The notes under the pieces are model-generated. The model was not told the origin of the DNA, did no database searches, and worked only from the letters and a program-made list of their open reading frames with translations. The position numbers and the translations under genes are program-made. Below, in pieces: positions 7,275 through 13,381 of a stretch of DNA of 13,381 bases (position 1 is its first letter; every line of letters begins with the position of its first letter). This DNA is from Gracilaria caudata (Eukaryota; Rhodophyta; Florideophyceae; Gracilariales; Gracilariaceae): NCBI GenBank assembly GCA_030374735.1, contig JASCIV010000710.1, forward strand, positions 1 to 13,381. Direction: 5' to 3'.

Positions 7275-9068
7275 GTCGCGCGCGGGGCGGACGCGCCGCT
7301 TCACATCATGTGGCGAGAGGACGACGGCGCTTTGGGGCGCGTCGTGCTGACGGTAATCGGGCGGTGGCGGGGGGAGAGGCGCTCGCGTGTTCGCCGCGTC
7401 GGCTTGGGACGCTCTGTGTTTGCTTATTTTGGGCTGATACGTGGCGTTTCGTGGCAGCGCTGTGCAGGGTGGAGACACCGAGACATTTGGTTATGCTTGT
7501 AGTCAACGGCTTGTGCTCATATCTATGCGCCAGATTGTGATGCAAGTGGAAGAGAGCGCCGTCTCCAGCAGCACCATAAGCCAGCTTCTTTCCGGCTGCG
7601 AAGCGGGACGGACGCGTTTTGCCCAATGTGCACTTGAACGAATGGAAAACAGAATGTGCACGACGTTCTGTGCAGTCCTCAACTTGCGTTGCCGAGCTCA
7701 ACCGCGCTTTCACTGTTCAGTCTATTTTGATCGTTGGCATATCTTCCGTGCCGCTTACACGATATGTCATCATGGAGTGACATATGAGACAATACTCAGG
7801 AGTGTTGGAGAAAAACAGCACTTGCAACATAAACAACTTGGCAACGGGTCTAAGCAAAGAAGGCTGCCTCTGGAGTCCCGAGATGGCTTGCCATACATCC
7901 AGCACATGGGAATGCTGACGCCCTAAAGCTGTAGCAGGCGACTAATTGCGCTTATATCCCCACTGGACTGGCAACGGCACTTTTCTGTCCCCTTTCAAAC
8001 GGTCCAAAAGCTCTTTGAAGCGTGCTCTAAGGCGTTCAACACACGCGTGCATGTTTGCTTCAGGAGTTCCGGCGCAAAATCTGAAGCCAGAACAAAAGGA
8101 ACGAACAGATGCAAAACATCTTTTCTCACGAATGTGCCATAATGTGCTGCCAGTCGTGAGCTGGGTCCAGCCGTGTTTGTATATGCGATACATGACAGTA
8201 AAGTGGAAAGAGACCGTTTGTCATCCGGCGTAAAGAAGATTGGAAAGATGGCACAGGGGAGTCGTGCAACTCATTTGTTGAGCTCTATCGTTCATTGGAG
8301 TTCATATCCAAAACCTAGTTTTGAGTATGACCCACATCTACTCCCCACTGTAGGAGACATAAACATTTTAGACCTGGCGCTTATCTTACTGCAAGTTGTA
8401 GACCTCCAAAGCCTCGAGGGTGTTCATTTCCGCCTTTGTGCTTTTCTCGCACTCCGCCGTTTTTGCCTTGATACTTTATCTCTCTCAAGTTTCAATTTGG
8501 GCCTCACCCCCCCCTCCGCAATTTTGTTTTCGCAGTTGCGTGAAAGAAATAGATTACGAAAGCGCTTGCTACGCCATAACGAAAAGGCATGAAGTGAGAT
8601 GATCTTTTGTAACGGGTATTAGATACTCTTCAACGCTTGAAGTTCAAGCACTTCTTCTCGCCTGAGCAGTGACGGTTCTCCGAGTCAGCACTGCGTCCTA
8701 TTCATGCTCAGTTCTTCCGCTTCTGTCTTCCTTTATCACTGTTGTTGCTGCTTCTGGAGCAGTCCACTAGCTTTTAACCATTAGATTTGCATGTGCAATG
8801 CGCAAAAATGCACTGTTTCTCTCTTTAATGAGTATGCTATCCAAATACGCTCTATAACAGCTCACCAAGCGACTCCATGCACAGAGTTCTCTAGTGGCCC
8901 CCGACGACTGATATGTAAGCTGCACATATAGACTTATTTTGCTCACGTTCATCTTCCCCGAGCTCGGCAGACCCCAAACCATGCGCAACATACCGTAAAG
9001 CCCCAAAACATAAACATTCGTATGTTTCTTTTTCATGACACGAATGTGCCTTGTGGATGGAATACTTT
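7275..9068. other. Intergenic region without a supported gene
   Basis: Base composition here is visibly less GC-rich than the left part. Short ATG-started frames exist: 7525-7926 plus (133 codons, no recognisable family), 7942-8193 minus (83 codons, with a charged helix-like ACVERLRARFKELLDRLKG), and 8767-9036 minus (89 codons, containing GLPSSGKM, which resembles a P-loop but lacks Ser/Thr after Lys). None has a convincing promoter, homology or coding signal, and they are more likely chance frames or decayed coding DNA. A 15-bp odd palindrome lies at 8635-8649, and an 8-bp inverted repeat (9014-9021 with 9040-9047) surrounds the start of the 8767-9036 frame. Confidence 0.5.
8635..8649. repeat. 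15-nt palindrome with single central base
   Basis: GCTTGAA-G-TTCAAGC is a perfect 7+1+7 inverted repeat. Two similar 17-nt ones occur at 11604-11620 and 13101-13117. Confidence 0.7.
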
Positions 9069-10370
9069 ATGACAAGTCACAATATTTGGTAGCTTTCTAC
9101 GGCGTTTTGATGTATGATATCTCTCTGCACTTGCGGTCAAGAACAAAGCATGGGGAGAGTGTCGAGTAATATGCCATTTGTCAACTGACATGTTCTTCGA
9201 CTTTTTCTTTCTTTTCAGTCTTCTTGTGTCGGTTTCTGACAAGTTTGTGGCAGTAGTTGCGCTCAACTGCATTGAGACGAGCGCTGACTTGCTCTCGGGT
9301 CCTCCCTCCTCTCCCATCGTCTTTGTTCCGTGTCAGCCACACGTTGAATAACTTCTCTCACGTTGATCGCCGCACTACGTTGCATTTTCATGCTCATGGA
9401 GAAGAACCGCGTAGGTGCAGCTCTCTCATCGTCCATGAACGTGCTCGCATTCCTGTCTTATTGCTTTGCATTCCGGTGCCTCTCCAATTAACCAGGGGTA
9501 ATGGGCGAGCTGTTGAAATGCAAACCAACAACACCAAAACATAGTAGTGCTCATGCGAGCAGATGGGTATAAAAGCAGCACGCTGCACAACCGTTGTGAG
9601 TCCAATCTTCCGCGCCGCACACGCACCTCTCAATCTACACAGTAACAGCAATAAGAGATCGAGAAAGATTGTGTGTTTGTGTGCGTACTTACGTCATGAA
9701 GCTGGGGAACATTCGCGAAATGACGAAGATGATGAGAGGGCTTGGAGTCCAACGGTTGACGATGAGGAGTACGTCTGGGGAAAGAGAAGATTCCGTGGAT
9801 GCCACCGGCAAGAACGGTCACGCCGCGGGTTGTAAGGGGGCGACAGAGAGCAACGACGGCCCGTTTGCGATGTCGAAAGGGAGAAGGGTGAGAACCTTTT
9901 TCAAACGCTGGCAGAATAGGTTGGCGAGAATGGTTCACAGGTGTTTTCGGGTAAGTGAATCCGAAAAGGAAAATGAAAATCCTGGGAACAACTCGGCCTC
10001 GGAGGAGCAGCAGTTGGGAATGTGCTGGAGTCCAGAACTTGACCCGGCCATTCTAGCGTACGCGATGGATGCGACTGCTCTTGCAAATGAGCAAGAAAAT
10101 ATCCCGAGGGAACAGGACCGGGAGGAGGAGGAGAGTGAGTGGTTCGACTCCTTTCTGGAGCCGTTGTCTTTTTCACGAGTGGATGACTCTGAGCTGCTTG
10201 TGGTTCTGGCGGAAGAAGAGAGGCTTGAGGAGGAGGCCGAGAGAGCGACATGGGTTTCAGAGTCAGACTCTCTCGGTTCAATCACTCCATGCAGTGGACT
10301 GGGAATCGGAACCCAGTATATGTGTTCTTGTCAACGAGACTTCTGGAGAACATCGCGCACTGTGAAGGAA
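9069..10370 (+). repeat. Tandem duplication, copy A (promoter plus gene)
   Basis: Similarity to copy B begins abruptly at ATGACAAGTCACAA (9069) against ATGACGAGTCACAA (11911) and runs through the upstream region, the TATA region, the leader (a 21-bp stretch at 9604-9624 differs by one base from 12435-12455) and the coding sequence to about 10370, where it fades. The offset between copies is about 2.84 kb. Upstream similarity is patchy with small indels, so the duplication is old. Confidence 0.85.
9548..9575 (+). promoter_or_regulatory. Palindromic element and TATA box of acidic gene A
   Basis: TGCTCATGCGAGCA (9548-9561), a 5-bp inverted repeat around four bases, is followed after six bases by TATAAAAG (9568-9575). 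The ATG at 9696 is 121 bp past the TATA box. Both the palindrome and its spacing are kept in copy B. Confidence 0.6.
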
Positions 10371-10463
10371 GAAAGGGACGTTGTGGGAAAAAGAACCAAC
10401 TTGGAACTTTTGTCACATGCAGCTCCGGCATCAAATGCGGCAACACTAAGCGCTGAGAAATGA
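9696..10463 (+). CDS. Unrecognised acidic KEN-box-like protein, paralog A
   Basis: I do not recognise this family. The 255-residue product has a variable N-terminus, a basic aromatic block GRRVRTFFKRWQNRLARM with HRCFR (62-85), a KENEN motif at 91-95 resembling an APC/C KEN box, an acidic section (DREEEESE, about 141-148), and a conserved block EWFDSFLEPLSFSRVDDSEL followed by LVVLAEEE (148-175), whose mix of acidic and bulky hydrophobic residues resembles transcriptional activation or protein-docking segments. Against paralog B, 16 of 18 codon differences in this 28-codon block are synonymous, so it is a real, constrained protein. The first in-frame ATG (9696) is not shared with B; the conserved start is the ATG at 9720. 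After TQY (208) the two copies diverge, and splicing or a frame change in the tail is possible. No signal peptide or membrane segment is seen. Confidence 0.75.
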   Translation: MKLGNIREMTKMMRGLGVQRLTMRSTSGEREDSVDATGKNGHAAGCKGATESNDGPFAMSKGRRVRTFFKRWQNRLARMVHRCFRVSESEKENENPGNNSASEEQQLGMCWSPELDPAILAYAMDATALANEQENIPREQDREEEESEWFDSFLEPLSFSRVDDSELLVVLAEEERLEEEAERATWVSESDSLGSITPCSGLGIGTQYMCSCQRDFWRTSRTVKEERDVVGKRTNLELLSHAAPASNAATLSAEK

Positions 10464-11454
10464 TATTTATAACGGCTAGACGATCTCGTCACACGTTCTC
10501 TTTGCTCAAAGACAACACGAACCCCCCAAGCAACATCGATGTCTGAGCATGTGGCTGCATTCAAGTCTTTTGCAGTTAACCACTATCGAAAACTTTGGCT
10601 TTCTTCGCCGTTAATGATTACCTTCTGTGACGTGTCATACTGTATGTAAACTGACTCAAATCAACATGAGCTCCTTAGGCATGCCCTTCCCTTACCTTCT
10701 CTCACAATTAATGAAGTGGTTGCACTTGACGCTGTTCAAGCAGCCTCAGAACAAAGAAACAAACCGCTCGGAAGTTGCGAAATCTGTCCTCAGTGTCGCG
10801 GCGGCAGAGCGCATTTACAATCTTTGCCACACCGGTAACGTAACGTTCAACAAAGTAAACCCGTTGAGGCAGTGCATTTTGCACCCTCTAAACCGTGGCA
10901 AACAAGCCCTAAAACAACAGCACCTTCTCTTCCTTTGGCCCTTGATCCGTAAAAGCACGCTGCGACACGCTGTTGATTTAATTTAGGTCTACGTGATTTG
11001 ATCCTCTGCCCTAAATTTTGTCTCCTCTGCAGATTACAGTTCGTCATCAATTACGGGAATGCTTCAGGGCCGCAGCGCCACTAGCTAGCGCTGCCCGAGC
11101 GAAAACTGTTGCGGTCGTTGCTGCACCCAGTAGAAACGTAAGCGTCGACAGTCGGACGGTCGCTCGTCGGAGAAAAGAAGCCGAATTTGCAACGGCGACA
11201 ATTGGCGCTGTCGTTGTCCGTTGTGCCAAGCCACAGAGGGTGTGCTGTAGTTGCGAATCGCTCAGCTGCAATCTCGTTGAGCGCCCTCATGGTGGAGCAC
11301 ATGGCGGCGCGGGATGCGGCACGCAAGTCGAGTGCCCCATACTCGACCTTCGTCCGTGCAATCCCGGAGCCAAACGACGGCACTCGTTCTGCCAAGCGAA
11401 GCGGAAAGCACAAATCTGGGAAAGCCGAAGCGCTGCGTGGGCACTTGCGCCACC
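10464..11454. other. Spacer between the duplicated units, no supported gene
   Basis: Positions 10464-11040 hold a plus-strand frame of 106 codons from the ATG at 10666 to 10986, without recognisable features. A minus-strand stretch over about 10690-10920 reads as protein-like text interrupted by stops, so old coding DNA is possible. From about 11050 the composition turns GC-rich, and the minus strand is open in the frame running down from the WD40-like segment to a stop at about 11081, but I see no further WD40 motif apart from a weak FVLSASLGRTSAVVW near 11400. Confidence 0.45.
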
Positions 11455-11896
11455 ACGCCCCACACGCATAACGTCTTGTCTTCCGACGCCGACGCCCGCG
11501 CACGCGCGTGCCGTCCGCAGACATCATGTCGATGATCACCACCCCCCTGACCCTGACTCGTGAGGCAGCGAAGCGCGTGGCCAACGGCGGCTGCACGATG
11601 TGTGTCCCACAGTGTGGGACCCACACCCGCACTTCCCCATCCCGCAACGCCGACGCGGCTCGCGTGCCGTTTGCGCAAATCGCCACGCATTGCACCAGGC
11701 CGGCGTGTCCGAGCACTGAGTACGTTTCACACGCGAACCGTCATGTCGCGCGCGCCTGACGCGAGCGGGCTCCCGCCCTCGCTAAACGAAACGTCAAACA
11801 AATCCCCAAGTGTGCCCAACTAGCGCCCCCGGCAGCAGCGTTCGGCTTTCTCTGTTCCACAGCCCAATCGTCCATTCTTGCGACCCCGACGCAATC
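11455..11896 (-). pseudogene. Broken WD40-repeat gene fragment
   Basis: Reading leftward, four WD40 pieces appear in order but in different frames. First is IASGSQEWTIGLWN with GHTWGFV (11895 to about 11797). After a frame change comes DVSFSEGGSPLASGARDMTVRV (about 11795-11730), where the expected Trp codon is TGA. After a second change comes GHAGLVQCVAICANG with ALRDGEVRVWV (about 11712-11617), then MSADGTRV, and after a third change ASASEDKTLCVWG (to about 11458). WD40 repeats build beta-propellers for protein binding. With at least three frame changes and a nonsense codon this is a relic unless many introns or sequencing errors are invoked. The strand of close, similar repeats recalls WD40 arrays of large multidomain proteins, but no other domain is visible. 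It ends about 15 bp from the start of duplication copy B. Confidence 0.8.
11604..11620. repeat. 17-nt palindrome with single central base
   Basis: GTCCCACA-G-TGTGGGAC is a perfect 8+1+8 inverted repeat inside the WD40 relic, in the part reading VPHCGTH between two blades. Confidence 0.75.
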
Positions 11897-12379
11897 TATC
11901 TCCTCACCTCATGACGAGTCACAACTCTTGGCAGTATTTCACGGCGCATGGAGGCATGACATCTCGCTCTACTCGAATGAATGACAGAACTTTTGTTGAG
12001 AGCGAGAATGCTTTAAAGCATACAGAGAGCGTCGAAGAATATGACAAATGTCAACTTGGCAAACATCAGACCTCTCGCCGACAATTGCATTAGGTCAGTC
12101 GTTTCGCGCGGATGTATGTTGAGCTTAACGCTGGATTATCTCCTGCGATCCTCCCTCCCTTCCCATCGTTTCTGTGTCAGTCACGTCTCGGATAACCTCT
12201 TGCATTGTTGAACAGCACTAGCTTGCATATCTATGGTCGACTTGAGTATCAAGGAAGAGGAATCATGTACGTCATGATCGTGTTCGCGCTCCATTGATTG
12301 GCGTTTCTCCGCCTCTCCAACTGACTGGAGAGAACAAGAGAGGCATGAAAATGCACTCAATGAGACACAATCACAGTCA

Positions 12380-12407
12380 TGCTCATGGGAGCAGGTGGGT
12401 GTAAAGG
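12380..12407 (+). promoter_or_regulatory. Palindromic element and degenerate TATA of acidic gene B
   Basis: TGCTCATGGGAGCA (12380-12393) keeps the TGCTC-N4-GAGCA palindrome of copy A. At the TATA position the sequence is TGTAAAGG (12400-12407) instead of TATAAAAG, so this promoter may be weaker or TATA-less. Confidence 0.5.
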
Positions 12408-12550
12408 AGCACTGCTCCAGGAAGTCGGGCTCGCAATCTTCCGCGCCACACACGCCCTTCCCGATTTAAGCGGTAACAACGAAGAAAGATCGCGAACAGT
12501 TTTTGTTTGTGTGCGTCCATTGGTCTCGAAGCTGGTGAAGATTTTGCGAA

Positions 12551-13114
12551 ATGAAGATGATTAGCGGTCTTGGAATTCAACGCGTGGCATTGTGCAGTTC
12601 GACCAAGAAAGAAGCACATTTCTTGGCTCCCGCGGGCGAGAGCGTGAAAGCCGCTAATGGAAAGCCAGAGAAAGAAAACAACCACGTCCGCCCTGCGTCG
12701 TCGACAGGAAACAAAGTAGGACACTTTTTCAAACGCTGGCGACATGGACTGGTGCGGATGTTTCACAGTTGTTTTCGGGCGTATGAAGCCGAGAAGGAAA
12801 ATGAGAACCTTGGGCGCAACTCTGCCGTGAAGGAGGAGCGAGTAGGAACACGCTGGGGGACAGAACTGGATGCACAACACAACACTCAGACAGAAATAGA
12901 CTGGGACGAGGAAGATACAGATTGGTTTGACTCATTCTTGGAACCCCTGTCTTTTTCTAGAGTCGAAGATTCTGAGTTGTTGGTGGTTTTAGCAGAAGAG
13001 GAGAAGCGTGAGAGGGAGGCGAAGGGCGCTCCATGGGATTCCAGATCGGACTCTGGCGGTTGTATTACGCTATTGAACGGAGTGGGTGGTGGAACGAGGT
13101 ATATCATAATATGA
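12551..13114 (+). CDS. Unrecognised acidic KEN-box-like protein, paralog B, shortened tail
   Basis: This 187-residue paralog of the 9696 gene starts MKMISGLGIQR, matching MTKMMRGLGVQR of copy A. It keeps GHFFKRWRHGLVRM with HSCFR (57-75), KENEN at 82-86 plus a second KEN at 41-43, an acidic stretch around 117-124 shorter than in A, and the DWFDSFLEPLSFSRVEDSEL block followed by LVVLAEEE (124-151). The reading frame then ends at TGA inside a 17-nt palindrome (13101-13117) absent from copy A, so the tail of about 47 residues seen in A is lost. Alternatively the stop is spliced out: GTATAT at 13099 to AACAG at 13195 would be a 97-nt intron and leave an open frame to the window end. No domain family is recognised. 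Confidence 0.7.
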   Translation: MKMISGLGIQRVALCSSTKKEAHFLAPAGESVKAANGKPEKENNHVRPASSTGNKVGHFFKRWRHGLVRMFHSCFRAYEAEKENENLGRNSAVKEERVGTRWGTELDAQHNTQTEIDWDEEDTDWFDSFLEPLSFSRVEDSELLVVLAEEEKREREAKGAPWDSRSDSGGCITLLNGVGGGTRYIII

Positions 13115-13117
13115 TAT
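13101..13117. repeat. 17-nt palindrome carrying the stop codon of paralog B
   Basis: ATATCATA-A-TATGATAT is a perfect 8+1+8 inverted repeat. Copy A has only GTATATGTG at this point, so about 11 bases are extra in copy B. Confidence 0.8.
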
Positions 13118-13336
13118 CTCCTTTTCAACAAGATTTGTCTGGAATAACGTCCGAAATGAAGACCGCAAATGGCTTGAAATGGGTAATGTTAACAGGTTTC
13201 TCCATCTTTTCTTGGGACTCGCATTTGCAGGTGACCCTGTCCGTCTCATATACCAACCGACAACAGAGCAGCTACGGTACCCTGGGCATCTAAATCCAAC
13301 TTTACAATCTACAGGATATAAGGATTCCCGGCGGTA
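13115..13336. other. Region downstream of paralog B, possible spliced exon
   Basis: The first 50 bases are homologous to the tail of copy A. From 13196 a plus frame (FLHLFLGLAFAGDPVRLIYQ...) is open to the window end and would be in phase with paralog B if 13099-13195 were an intron. No independent evidence confirms it. Confidence 0.3.
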
Positions 13337-13371
13337 CGAGCGCCCGGGGGTGGGCGGATCCCGGGCGCTCG
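13337..13371. repeat. 12-bp GC-rich inverted repeat (hairpin) near the window end
   Basis: CGAGCGCCCGGG (13337-13348) and CCCGGGCGCTCG (13360-13371) are exact complements around an 11-base loop, followed by CGGGG and at least five A. Its GC content stands out from the preceding few hundred bases. It may be a transposon end, a retroposon 3' end or an assembly boundary. Confidence 0.75.
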
Positions 13372-13381
13372 CGGGGAAAAA

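Larger units (their letters stand above)
11911..13170 (+). repeat. Tandem duplication, copy B (promoter plus gene)
   Basis: This is the second copy of the unit described at 9069. Upstream similarity starts at 11911, right after the WD40 relic, and continues through the coding region. Recognisable similarity persists past the copy-B stop codon: CAACAAGATTTGTCTGGAA (about 13127-13145) corresponds to CAACGAGACTTCTGGAGAA of copy A, then fades near 13170. Confidence 0.82.

Noticed and set aside
7275..7478. N-terminal extension of the GT31 protein to 423 residues
   Set aside because: The frame upstream of 7274 begins at a GTG, has no ATG, and would add a Pro-rich segment before the cytosolic tail.
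7525..7926. 133-codon plus-strand frame divergent from the GT31 gene
   Set aside because: No family resemblance, no TATA box nearby, and no paralog or conservation evidence in the window.
8767..9036. Minus-strand frame with GLPSSGKM, resembling a P-loop of a NACHT/NB-ARC-type NTPase near the WD40 relic
   Set aside because: GxxxxGK is expected several times by chance in six frames of this length, the Ser/Thr after Lys is missing, no Walker B or other NTPase motif follows, and the order relative to the WD40 relic is wrong for an NTPase-WD40 protein.
10265..10290. GGTTCAATCAC resembling a tRNA B box
   Set aside because: It lies inside the coding sequence of paralog A and no A box or cloverleaf fits upstream.
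10666..10986. 106-codon plus-strand frame after paralog A
   Set aside because: No recognisable motif, no promoter, ordinary length for chance in this composition, and no counterpart after paralog B.
13368..13381. Hairpin plus A run read as a bacterial-type terminator
   Set aside because: The window is eukaryotic (introns, TATA promoters, targeting peptides), and the run is A rather than T on the strand of the upstream gene.

Overview
The window is nuclear DNA of a eukaryote. It carries two short GT-AG introns with branch-point-like CTRAC sites, TATA boxes about 80-130 bp upstream of start codons, a RAD52 recombination gene, and a type II membrane glycosyltransferase. Genes are compact and mostly intronless. 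The left 6-7 kb is very GC-rich with many GCGCGC runs; the right part is visibly closer to balanced composition. The phosphoserine aminotransferase carries an organelle-type presequence rich in Ala/Ser/Arg/Val with an early Phe, which would suit an alga, possibly of the red lineage, or another unicellular protist. That placement is inference and I cannot name the species.

Layout. Positions 1-1071 are GC-rich low-complexity DNA with short tandem repeats and at most a doubtful minus-strand open frame running off the left edge. RAD52 (1072-2418, minus) follows, then an alphaproteobacterial-type phosphoserine aminotransferase (2767-4053, minus) head-to-tail with RAD52. A divergent promoter region (4054-4889) with four CACGTG boxes leads into a secreted GH113-like glycoside hydrolase of three exons (4890-6076, plus). 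A GT31-type beta-1,3-glycosyltransferase (6207-7274, minus) converges on it. Positions 7275-9068 hold no gene I can defend.

The right part holds the most unusual material: a tandem duplication of about 1.2-1.3 kb, repeated at an offset of about 2.84 kb (from 9069 and from 11911). Each copy contains a promoter and a gene for an unrecognised acidic protein (9696-10463 and 12551-13114). Synonymous differences strongly outnumber amino-acid changes in their conserved block, both proteins keep a KEN-box-like motif, and both promoters keep a TGCTC-N4-GAGCA palindrome just upstream of the TATA position. The second copy is shortened by an approximately 11-bp palindromic insertion. Between the copies lies a broken WD40-repeat gene on the minus strand (about 11455-11896) that stops some 15 bp from the repeat boundary. 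The window ends in a 12-bp GC-rich inverted repeat followed by a short A run.

The left genes are housekeeping or secretory-pathway functions (DNA repair, serine biosynthesis, secreted glycan hydrolysis, Golgi glycosylation) with no obvious shared pathway. The two acidic paralogs are the best candidates for an undescribed gene family.
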